Source: Rhodospirillales bacterium
Lineage (GTDB): Bacteria; Pseudomonadota; Alphaproteobacteria; Acetobacterales; Acetobacteraceae
Assembly: GCA_025362815.1 (NCBI GenBank)
Contig: JANYFG010000049.1
Span: 1 to 64,000 of the forward strand
Direction of reading: 5' to 3'
Length of the DNA: 64,000 nt
Shown here: positions 18,406 to 26,632 of the stretch, piece by piece
How positions within the stretch are numbered: position 1 is the stretch's first letter
Layout: each line of letters begins with the position of its first letter
Made by a program: the position numbers and the translations under genes
Notes under the pieces: model-generated
Seen by the model: the letters and a program-made list of their open reading frames with translations, nothing else
Told to the model about the DNA's origin: nothing
Database searches by the model: none

Positions 18406-20199
18406 ATGAGCCACGATCACGAGGATACCACGCCACGGTTGCGCAGCAGGCGTTGGTTCGACAACCCTCACGACCCCGCCATGACGGCGCTCTACATCGA
18501 GCGCTATACCAATTTCGGAATCACCCGCCAGGAGCTGCAGGGCGGCAAGCCGGTGATCGGAATTGCGCAGACGGGGTCTGATCTTTCGCCGTGCAATCGG
18601 CATTTCCTCGATCTGTCCAACCGTATCCGCGACGGCATCCGCGACGCCGGCGGCATTCCGTTGGAGTTTCCGATCCATCCGATTCAGGAGACGGGCAAGC
18701 GGCCGACCGCGGCGCTCGATCGCAACCTTGCGTATCTGTCGCTGGTGGAGGTTCTGCACGGCTACCCCATCGATGGCGTGGTGCTCACGACCGGGTGCGA
18801 CAAGACGACGCCGGCCTGTCTGATGGGGGCGGCGACGGTGAATATTCCGTCCATCGTGCTGTCCGGTGGGCCGATGCTGGATGGCTGGTACAAAGGCCGT
18901 CTCGCGGGGTCCGGGACCATCGTGTGGGAAGGGCGGCGGATGTATGCCGAGGGGCTGATCACCTATGATCAGTTCATGGACATGGTGTGCGCATCGGCCC
19001 CTTCGGTGGGGCATTGCAACACGATGGGCACCGCGCTTTCGATGAACTCGCTGGCCGAGGCGCTCGGCATGTCGCTGCCGGGTTGTGCCGCCATCCCCGG
19101 GCCGTATCGCGAGCGGGGGCAGATGGCCTACGAGACCGGCAAGCGGATCGTGGACATGGTGCACGAGAACCTGCGGCCTTCCGACATCATGACGAAGCAG
19201 GCGTTCGCCAATGCCGTGGTGGCGGCGGCGGCCTTGGGGGCGTCGTCCAACTGCCCGATCTCGATGATCGCGATCGCGCGCCACATGGGTGTGGATCACT
19301 CGCTGGATGACTGGCAGGAGATGGGCCAAAGCGTGCCGTTGCTGGTGGATGTGCAGCCGGCGGGGCGCTATCTCGGCGAGAAGTTCCACCGCGCCGGTGG
19401 CGTGCCGGCGGTGATGCGCGAGCTGTTGGCGGCGGGGCGTATCGACGGGTCGCTGATGACCGTGACGGGCAAGAGCATCGCCGAGAATCTGCAAGGTGTG
19501 GAGGAGCCGGATCGCGATGTCATTCGCGCCTTCGATGCGCCGATCAAGGCCAGCGCCGGTTATGTGGTGATGTCGGGCAATCTGTTCGAAACGGCGGTGA
19601 TGAAGACCAGTGTGATCGATGCCGCGTTCCGCGAGCGGTTTCTGTCCAATCCGGATCGGCCGAACGTGTTCGAGGGCAAGGCCATCGTGTTCGAGGGGCC
19701 GGAGGATTACCACGAGCGGATCGAGGATCCGGACCTGGGTGTGGAAGACCAGTCGGTGCTGATCATCCGCAACTGTGGCCCGGTGGGCTATCCCGGCGGG
19801 GCCGAGGTGGTGAACATGCAGCCGCCGGCGAGCATGCTGAAGCGCGGCATCACGTCCTTGCCCACGATGGGTGACGGGCGGCAGAGCGGGACCTCGGCGT
19901 CGCCTTCTATTCTCAACGTGTCGCCGGAAGCGGCGATCGGCGGGGGATTGGCGCTTCTGGAAACCGGTGACCGCATCAGGATCGATCTCAACACGCGCAA
20001 GGTGGATGTGTTGATCCCCGAGGCGGAACTGGCGGCGCGGCGCGCGGCCTGGGTGCCGCCCGTGCTGGTGAACAAGACGCCGTGGGAAGAGATCTATCGC
20101 TCGATGGTGGGCCAGCAGGGCACCGGGGCCTGTCTGGAACCCGCGACGTTGTATCTGAATATTCTGGAAACGCGCGGCGAGAGCCGAAATAACCATTAA
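18406..20199 (+). CDS. IlvD/Edd family dehydratase (sugar-acid dehydratase type)
   Basis: SRRWFDNPHDPAMTALYIERYTNFGITRQELQGGKPVIGIAQTGSDLSPCNRHF, TTGCDKTTPACLMGAATV, NCGPVGYPGGAEVVNMQPP; start chosen at MSHDHED. Confidence 0.92.
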   Translation: MSHDHEDTTPRLRSRRWFDNPHDPAMTALYIERYTNFGITRQELQGGKPVIGIAQTGSDLSPCNRHFLDLSNRIRDGIRDAGGIPLEFPIHPIQETGKRPTAALDRNLAYLSLVEVLHGYPIDGVVLTTGCDKTTPACLMGAATVNIPSIVLSGGPMLDGWYKGRLAGSGTIVWEGRRMYAEGLITYDQFMDMVCASAPSVGHCNTMGTALSMNSLAEALGMSLPGCAAIPGPYRERGQMAYETGKRIVDMVHENLRPSDIMTKQAFANAVVAAAALGASSNCPISMIAIARHMGVDHSLDDWQEMGQSVPLLVDVQPAGRYLGEKFHRAGGVPAVMRELLAAGRIDGSLMTVTGKSIAENLQGVEEPDRDVIRAFDAPIKASAGYVVMSGNLFETAVMKTSVIDAAFRERFLSNPDRPNVFEGKAIVFEGPEDYHERIEDPDLGVEDQSVLIIRNCGPVGYPGGAEVVNMQPPASMLKRGITSLPTMGDGRQSGTSASPSILNVSPEAAIGGGLALLETGDRIRIDLNTRKVDVLIPEAELAARRAAWVPPVLVNKTPWEEIYRSMVGQQGTGACLEPATLYLNILETRGESRNNH

Positions 20200-20248
20200 G
20201 CAAGAGAGAAAAGTTCTTTTTTGAAAAAAATAACCAAAAAACTTCATT

Positions 20249-20286
20249 CTGCTGCCGGTCTTTGCTGAAGTGGGGGCCGGCAGCAG
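20249..20286. other. Inverted repeat / stem-loop between dehydratase and SDR genes
   Basis: CTGCTGCCGG - 18 nt - CCGGCAGCAG, perfect 10-bp arms. Confidence 0.6.
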
Positions 20287-20301
20287 GATAAAAGTCTTTT
20301 G

Positions 20302-20323
20302 CTTCTTTTCTTCAGAAAAGAAG
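20302..20323. other. Perfect small hairpin CTTCTTTTC-TTCA-GAAAAGAAG
   Basis: 9-bp perfect stem, 4-nt loop, followed by pyrimidine-rich GCCTTTCCTCTTT. Confidence 0.65.
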
Positions 20324-20355
20324 GCCTTTCCTCTTTAACCAATACGGATGCGAAA

Positions 20356-21105
20356 ATGACCGGACGTCTCGCAGGCAAGACCGCTTTCATGACGGCATGT
20401 GCGCAAGGCATTGGCCGCGCCACCGCCTTGGCCTTTGCCGCCGAGGGTGCCAAGGTGTTTGCCACCGATCTCAACATCGACAAGCTGTCGGAGATTGCAG
20501 GCGAGCACATCGAAGTCGCCAAGCTGGATGTGCTGGACGCAGCTGCCGTGCAGGCGATGGCGAAGCGGGTGGGGGCGGTGGACGTGTTGTTCAACTGCGC
20601 CGGCTATGTGCATCAGGGCACCATTCTGGATGCCACCGAGGCGGAGTGGGATTTTGCGTTCAATCTGAATGTGCGCTCGATGATGCGCACCATTCAGGCG
20701 TTCCTGCCTGGGATGGTGGAGAAGGGTGCGGGGTCGATCCTGAACATGGCATCCGCCGCCAGCTCCATCAAAGGGGCGCCGAACCGGTTCGTGTATGGCA
20801 CGACGAAGGCCGCGGTGATCGGGTTGACCAAGTCTGTGGCGAGCGACTTCGTGAAAGCGGGCATTCGCTGCAACGCGATCTGCCCGGGCACGGTGCAGTC
20901 GCCCAGCCTGGACGACCGGATCGCGGCCGGGGCTGCGCAGTTCGGCTCGGTGGAGGCGTCGCGTTCGGCGTATGTGGCCCGCCAGGCGATGGGCCGGCTT
21001 GGGTCTGCGGAGGAGATCGCGGCCATGGCGGTTTATCTGGCCAGCGACGATGCGCAGTTCGTGACCGGGCAGGCGATGTTGATCGACGGTGGCTGGACAC
21101 TTTGA
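20356..21105 (+). CDS. SDR-family oxidoreductase, 2-keto-3-deoxy-L-fuconate dehydrogenase-like
   Basis: 249 aa; MTGRLAGKTAFMTACAQGIGRATALAFAAEGAKVFATDLN, VDVLFNCAGYVHQGTILD, YGTTKAAVIGLTKSVASDFVKAGIRCNAICPGTVQSPSL. Confidence 0.9.
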   Translation: MTGRLAGKTAFMTACAQGIGRATALAFAAEGAKVFATDLNIDKLSEIAGEHIEVAKLDVLDAAAVQAMAKRVGAVDVLFNCAGYVHQGTILDATEAEWDFAFNLNVRSMMRTIQAFLPGMVEKGAGSILNMASAASSIKGAPNRFVYGTTKAAVIGLTKSVASDFVKAGIRCNAICPGTVQSPSLDDRIAAGAAQFGSVEASRSAYVARQAMGRLGSAEEIAAMAVYLASDDAQFVTGQAMLIDGGWTL

Positions 21106-21141
21106 CGCGCGGGCGCTGCCCGGCATACGAGGAATGAACAT

Positions 21142-21987
21142 ATGAAGCTGTTGCGTTATGGGCCTGTGGGCGCCGAAAAGCCGGGCATGCTGGACAAGGA
21201 AGGCCGCATTCGCGATCTGTCCGATTTCGTGAAGGACATCGACGGCAGCACGTTGTCACCGGCGAAGCTGGCAGAGCTTGCCCAGATCAATCCGGAGGGG
21301 CTTTCGATCGTGCATGGTACGCATCGGATCGGGCCGTGCGTGGCGCGGCCGCTGAATTTCGTGCTGATCGGGCTGAACTATGCCGATCACGCGGCCGAGA
21401 CGGGCATGGCGCTGCCAAAGGAGCCGATCGTGTTCCTGAAGTCGCTGTCTGCGTTCTGTGGGCCGAACGACGAGCTGCCGATTCCGCGCGGCTCGGTGAA
21501 GACCGACTGGGAGGTGGAGCTTGGCATCGTGATCGGAAGCCGCGCCAGCTACGTGTCGGAAGAGAACGCGATGGACCATGTCGCCGGGTATTGCGTGATC
21601 AACGATGTATCCGAGCGGGAATACCAGATCGAGCGCGGCGGACAGTGGGACAAGGGCAAGGGCTGCGACGGCTTTGGCCCGGTGGGCCCGTGGATGGTGA
21701 CCAAGGACGAGATCGCCGATCCGCAGGACCTGCATATGTGGGCCGATGTGGACGGCGTGCGCATGCAGGATGGCTCCACCAGAACGATGGTGTTCGGCGT
21801 GAAGAAGCTGGTGAGCTATGTGAGCCAATTCATGACGTTGCAGCCGGGCGACCTGATCTCCACCGGAACGCCGCCGGGTGTTGGCATGGGCAAAAAGCCG
21901 GAGGCGATCTATCTCAAACCCGGGCAGGTGGTGAAGATCGGCGTGGCGGGGCTGGGCGAGCAGGAGCAGAAGACCGTCGCCGCATAA
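21142..21987 (+). CDS. Fumarylacetoacetate hydrolase family protein (2,4-diketo-3-deoxy-sugar-acid hydrolase-like)
   Basis: 281 aa; MKLLRYGPVGAEKPGMLDKEGRIRDLS, LIGLNYADHAAETG, GYCVINDVSEREYQIERGGQWDKGKGCDGFGPVGPW, LISTGTPPGVGMGKKP. Confidence 0.93.
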   Translation: MKLLRYGPVGAEKPGMLDKEGRIRDLSDFVKDIDGSTLSPAKLAELAQINPEGLSIVHGTHRIGPCVARPLNFVLIGLNYADHAAETGMALPKEPIVFLKSLSAFCGPNDELPIPRGSVKTDWEVELGIVIGSRASYVSEENAMDHVAGYCVINDVSEREYQIERGGQWDKGKGCDGFGPVGPWMVTKDEIADPQDLHMWADVDGVRMQDGSTRTMVFGVKKLVSYVSQFMTLQPGDLISTGTPPGVGMGKKPEAIYLKPGQVVKIGVAGLGEQEQKTVAA

Positions 21988-22043
21988 GCGTTCGCGGGCG
22001 TGGTGGGAGGGCGGCGGTTGCGTCGCCTTCCCAGGAATGACAC

Positions 22044-23453
22044 ATGGGCGCGATGACACCCAAGCGCGCCCTGTTGTGGCTGATCCTTGCCGGCACCTTC
22101 GTGCGCATTCTGTTCGGAGGGGGCATCGGGCTTGGGATCGATGAAAGCTACATGGTGGTGGCCGGGCGCGGGGCGCTGCGGCTGGGGTATTTCGATCATC
22201 CCTTGATCTCCTGGTGGATGTCCAACCTCGCGGCGCGGCTCGCCGGCAGCGAGGCGGCCGTGGTGGTGCGGTTGCCGTTCATTCTGTTGTTCGCCGTCTC
22301 CACCTGGTTGATGTCCCGGGTCACGGCGGAGATGTTCGGCGACAAGGCCGGGTTATGGGCAGCTTTGGCGTTCAATCTCTCACCGGTGATGGGCGTTTCG
22401 ACCGGCGGTTGGGTGTTGCCGGATGGGCCGCTTGTGGCGGCGTTGCTCGGCGCGGTGTGGTGTGTGGGGCGGGCTCTGGCGGGGCACGGGCTTGGGTGGT
22501 GGCTGGGCTTTGGCGTCTGCGCCGGGCTTTCGATGCTGTCGAAATACACCGCCGTGCTGCCGTTGGCGGGTCTGGCGGCGTTCCTGCTGATCGATCCGCG
22601 TTATCGGGCCTGGTTCTCGCGTCCGCAGCCTTACGGGGCGCTGGCGGTGGCGCTGCTGGTGTTCAGCCCGGTGGTGATCTGGAATGCCGGCAATGGCTGG
22701 GCGTCTTTGGCGTTTCAGGGCGGCCGGGCCGCGGCCTCTCGTTTCAATCCGTGGGGACCCGTTGTGACATTGGCGGGGGAGGCGGCGTTTTTGCTGCCAT
22801 GGATCTGGGCCGGTTTGGTGCTTGTGCTGTGGCGGGGGGGGCGTGCGGGGGATGGGCGAGCTCGGCTGCTGTGCTGGATGGCGGCGCCTGCGATCGTGCT
22901 GTTCGCGGTGGTCTCGTTATGGTCGCGCCAGGTGCTGTTTCATTGGGCGACTCCGGGATATCTGATGCTGTTTCCGCTGCTGGGCGCGTATCTCGCCGAG
23001 CGGGCCTGGGCAATGCCTGTGGCGCGGGCGACGGCGGGTTTGCTGGCGGTGGCGATGCTGCTGGTGGTGAGCGAGATCCGGCTGTCCTGGGCGCCGCTGC
23101 CGGCGGAGGCGCTTTTGACGGTGCGCGACTGGTCGGAATTGCGTGATGCGGTGGGTGCCACGGGGTTGCCGGTGGCGGCGGTGAGCTGGTCTGATGCCGG
23201 CAAGGCGGGGATCGGGTTGGGGCCGGATGTTCCGATCTTCTGCCTGAATGTGGATGCGCGGGAGTTTCGGTTCGCAATGCACCCCCCGTCGTCGGGCGAT
23301 GTCGTGATCGTTGCGCCGCGCCGCACGCTGGCTTCGATGCGCCAGACCTATATCGGCGAGTTCACCAGCATCGAGGCGTTGCCGCCGGTGCGGGTGGGAG
23401 GCGCCGATATCGCGTTGTTCGTGGGGCGCGGGCTAAAGGCGTGGCCGTACTAA
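22044..23453 (+). CDS. GT39/ArnT-like membrane glycosyltransferase
   Basis: 469 aa; GLGIDESYMVVAGRGALRLGYFDHPLISWWMSNLAARLAGSEAAVVVRLPF with the DExY...YFDHPP-type signature; multiple TM helices. Confidence 0.85.
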   Translation: MGAMTPKRALLWLILAGTFVRILFGGGIGLGIDESYMVVAGRGALRLGYFDHPLISWWMSNLAARLAGSEAAVVVRLPFILLFAVSTWLMSRVTAEMFGDKAGLWAALAFNLSPVMGVSTGGWVLPDGPLVAALLGAVWCVGRALAGHGLGWWLGFGVCAGLSMLSKYTAVLPLAGLAAFLLIDPRYRAWFSRPQPYGALAVALLVFSPVVIWNAGNGWASLAFQGGRAAASRFNPWGPVVTLAGEAAFLLPWIWAGLVLVLWRGGRAGDGRARLLCWMAAPAIVLFAVVSLWSRQVLFHWATPGYLMLFPLLGAYLAERAWAMPVARATAGLLAVAMLLVVSEIRLSWAPLPAEALLTVRDWSELRDAVGATGLPVAAVSWSDAGKAGIGLGPDVPIFCLNVDAREFRFAMHPPSSGDVVIVAPRRTLASMRQTYIGEFTSIEALPPVRVGGADIALFVGRGLKAWPY

Positions 23454-23466
23454 ACGGCCAGGCAAC

Positions 23467-24195
23467 CTACAGAAAGTTGTTCGGCCAGATGGCCGAGCGC
23501 CACATATGCGCCGACGGCGAGCTGTCGAAGCCCAGGCCCTGTTCCGGCTCCTTGAAGTGGCGGCCGATGATGTCGGTGAACATCTCGGGGTCCGGAGCTT
23601 CCATCTCGTCGAAGAAATAAGTGTCGTAGATCGTGACGAGGCGAGAGGTCATGTACCAGGGATGGGCCTTGGCCATGTCGGCATCCTGGCGGATGTAGTC
23701 AGGCGGCACGTAGTCGGCGCCGAAGAAGCGCAGGTAGCTTTCAGGGTAGGCATAACCCACCGCCTCATCGGCGAAGTAGCGCAGTGGCTGGTGGTAGCGG
23801 ACGGCCCAGGCGATCTCTTCGCTAACATACGGCGCGATCATCTGGGCGCCCCAATAGCCGTGATCGGTGCGAACGAGGCAGCCGTTGGAGATGTCGTGTA
23901 GCAGGCAGGCCATCACCACCTTCTCGTGCTGACCGGCGGCCAAGGCGCGGGCGGCGCTGGTGAGAAGATGGCGGCCGGTGAGGTCTGAGAAACGCAGGCG
24001 AAAGAAGTCGAGCAGCTTGGGGGCTGCGGGCATGCGGGGCAGGGCGGGATTGTCACCCATCATCATCACGTGGCCGGCATCGAGCTTGCCGAACAGGGCG
24101 GGCTCGGGGTCGGCCATGCCGGTGCCATACCAGCCGACCGGGGCTGGGACGATCATCCGCTCGCGGCCGGGTTGGGGCCATTCCGGTTCACACAT
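23467..24195 (-). CDS. HD-domain-like protein of unknown function
   Basis: MCEPEWPQPGRERMIVPAPVGWYGTG...HLLTSAARALAAGQHEKVVMACLLHDISNG; HD-like dipeptide context; start chosen at MCEPEW. Confidence 0.6.
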   Translation of the reverse strand: MCEPEWPQPGRERMIVPAPVGWYGTGMADPEPALFGKLDAGHVMMMGDNPALPRMPAAPKLLDFFRLRFSDLTGRHLLTSAARALAAGQHEKVVMACLLHDISNGCLVRTDHGYWGAQMIAPYVSEEIAWAVRYHQPLRYFADEAVGYAYPESYLRFFGADYVPPDYIRQDADMAKAHPWYMTSRLVTIYDTYFFDEMEAPDPEMFTDIIGRHFKEPEQGLGFDSSPSAHMWRSAIWPNNFL

Positions 24196-24257
24196 GTCTC
24201 TGTCCCTTCCTCGTTGACACCGGGGCCGCCGCTGTGCTGCGAACGGCCCCACTATCG

Positions 24258-26579
24258 TCAGGCCGCGCGGGCCTGGGCGATGGCCTTCCAAAGAACCTCG
24301 GGCGTGGCGGGCATGTCGACATGGGTGACGCCGACGGGGGTGAGGGCGTCGACGATGGCGTTGATCACGGCGGGGGGGGAGCCTACGGCACCGGCCTCAC
24401 CTGCGCCCTTCACGCCCAGCGGGTTCGACAGGCAGGGGACCTCGACGAAATCCACTTCGATGTCCGGCAAGTCTGACGCGCGGGGCAGGGCGTAGTCCAT
24501 GAACGAGCCAGACAGGAGCTGGCCGCTTTCAGCGTCGTAACGGGTGCTTTCGTGCACCGCCTGGCCGAGGCCCTGGGCGACGCCGCCATGCACCTGGCCG
24601 CGCACGATCATCGGGTTCACGGCCTTGCCGACATCGTCCATCACGATATAGCGCTTGACGTCCAGCATGCCGGTTTCCGGGTCGATCTCGACCTCGGCGA
24701 TGTGGCAGCCGTTGGGGAAGGTGTGGCTTTTGATCTCGGCGACCTCGGCGGCATCGAGGGTGACCACGTCTTCGCCCTTGATGGCGCGGGCGCGCTGGTG
24801 GGTGGCGAGCGCCACGATGCCGATGTTGCGGTCGGTGCCGATAATGGAAAATTTACCTTCTTCGAACACGATGTCCGCAGGGGCGGCTTCCAGAACGTCG
24901 GATGCGGCCTGTTTGCCCTTTTCGATGACGGAGGATGCGGTGAGCAGAATGGCCTGGCCTTCGGAATACAGGCTGCGGGCGCCGCCGGTGCCGCCGCCGG
25001 TGGGAATGCTGTCGGTGTCGCCCTGGATGATGCGCACCTTGTCGCCGTCGACGCCGAGCTGGTCGACGGTGAGTTGCACATAGGCGGTTTCATGGCCCTG
25101 CCCGGTGGATTGGGTGCCGACATACACGTCGACGAAGCCGTCTTCGGCGAAGCGGATTTCGGCGCGCTCGGTGGGGGCGCCGCCGGTGGCTTCGAGGTAG
25201 TAGGCGAGGCCGATGCCGCGCTGCTTGCCGCGCGACGCACTTTCGGCGCGGCGCTTCTCGAAGCCGGCCCAGTCGGATTTCTCCAGCGCGGCGTCGAGCA
25301 CGATGCGGAAATCGCCGGAATCGTAAAGCTTGCCGACCGGCGTGCGGTGCGGCATCGCGTCGGGCGTGACCATGTTTTTCCGGCGGATTTCAACACGGTC
25401 CATCCGCATTTCGCGCGCGGCGGCATCGATCAGGCGCTCGACGATGTAGTTGCTTTCTGGCCGCCCGGCACCGCGATAGGCGTCAACCGGCACCGTGTTG
25501 GTGAAGGCGCCGATGACGTTGGCGTAGACATTCTTGAAACCATACACGCTGGCGAGCACGCCGGTGCCGGCCCCGGTTGGGATCATGGGCGCGTAGTTGG
25601 ACAGATAGGCGCCCATGTTCGCCACGTTATGTGTGCGCAGGGCGAGGAAGATGCCGTCCTGGTTGAGCGCGATCTCGCCGATGGTGATGTTGTCGCGGCC
25701 ATGCGTGTCGGACAGGAAGGCTTCCGACCGCTCGGACGCCCAGCGAACGGGCTTGCCCAGCTTGCGGGCGGCGTAGCAGGTGAGCGCGTGCTCGGCGTAG
25801 ACGAAGATCTTCATGCCGAAGCCACCGCCGACATCGGGCGTGATGACGCGAAACGAATCGGCACCGGTTTTGAACACGGTGTTGCCGAGCACGTTCTTCA
25901 GCAGCCAACCGCCCTGGGTGTTGGTACGCAGCGTGAAGCGGTCGCCCTCGAACATGGCAAGGGCCGCGCGTGCTTCCATGGACGCCACGACGATGCGGTT
26001 GTTGACGACGGTGAGGCGGGTGACGTGGGCGGCCGACGCGAAGGCCGCGTCGGTCTGTTCCTTGTCGCCGATCGACCAGTCGAACACCTTGTTGCCGGCC
26101 GCATCCGGCCAGACCTGCGCCACGCCGGCATCGAACGCCGCACCGAGATCGGTGATGGAGGCCAGCGTGTCGTAATCGACCAGAACGGCTTCGGCGGCGT
26201 CTCGCGCGGCCTCGATGGTGCTGGCGACGATGAAGGCCACGGGGTCTCCGGCATGGCGGACGGCGCCGCGGGCCAGCACGGGGTGGCCGGGGTTGTGCAT
26301 GGGGCTGCCGTCCCGGTTCTTGATCTGGGCCAGGCAGGGCAGTTCGCCGATCCCGTCGGCGTCGAGGTCGGCACTGGTGTAGATCGCGGCCACGCCGGGC
26401 ATGGCGCGCGCGGCATCCACGTCGATCGACACGATGCGGGCGGCGGCGTGCGGGCTGCGGAGCACGATGCCGTGAAGGGCGCCGGGGAGCGTCATGTCGT
26501 CGGTGTAGCTGCCGGCGCCTTTAAGGAGGCGGGGATCCTCCACGCGGCGGACGGGCTGGGCGATGCCGAACTTTGTCAT
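24258..26579 (-). CDS. Xanthine dehydrogenase/CoxL-family molybdopterin-binding subunit (form II-like)
   Basis: 773 aa; MTKFGIAQPVRRVEDPRLLKGAGSYTDD, GGGFGMKIFVYAEHALTCYAARKLGKPVRW, DAYRGAGRPESNYIVERLID (AYRGAGR form II motif), QGDTDSIPTGGGTGGARSLYSEGQA. Confidence 0.94.
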   Translation of the reverse strand: MTKFGIAQPVRRVEDPRLLKGAGSYTDDMTLPGALHGIVLRSPHAAARIVSIDVDAARAMPGVAAIYTSADLDADGIGELPCLAQIKNRDGSPMHNPGHPVLARGAVRHAGDPVAFIVASTIEAARDAAEAVLVDYDTLASITDLGAAFDAGVAQVWPDAAGNKVFDWSIGDKEQTDAAFASAAHVTRLTVVNNRIVVASMEARAALAMFEGDRFTLRTNTQGGWLLKNVLGNTVFKTGADSFRVITPDVGGGFGMKIFVYAEHALTCYAARKLGKPVRWASERSEAFLSDTHGRDNITIGEIALNQDGIFLALRTHNVANMGAYLSNYAPMIPTGAGTGVLASVYGFKNVYANVIGAFTNTVPVDAYRGAGRPESNYIVERLIDAAAREMRMDRVEIRRKNMVTPDAMPHRTPVGKLYDSGDFRIVLDAALEKSDWAGFEKRRAESASRGKQRGIGLAYYLEATGGAPTERAEIRFAEDGFVDVYVGTQSTGQGHETAYVQLTVDQLGVDGDKVRIIQGDTDSIPTGGGTGGARSLYSEGQAILLTASSVIEKGKQAASDVLEAAPADIVFEEGKFSIIGTDRNIGIVALATHQRARAIKGEDVVTLDAAEVAEIKSHTFPNGCHIAEVEIDPETGMLDVKRYIVMDDVGKAVNPMIVRGQVHGGVAQGLGQAVHESTRYDAESGQLLSGSFMDYALPRASDLPDIEVDFVEVPCLSNPLGVKGAGEAGAVGSPPAVINAIVDALTPVGVTHVDMPATPEVLWKAIAQARAA

Positions 26580-26632
26580 GATGTCTCTCCGAAAACGCGA
26601 AAATTACGTGGACTGAATGTACGACGATCTCG

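Noticed and set aside
18313-20247. 644-aa - strand ORF
   Set aside because: Antisense to the IlvD/Edd dehydratase; His/Arg-rich shadow ORF.
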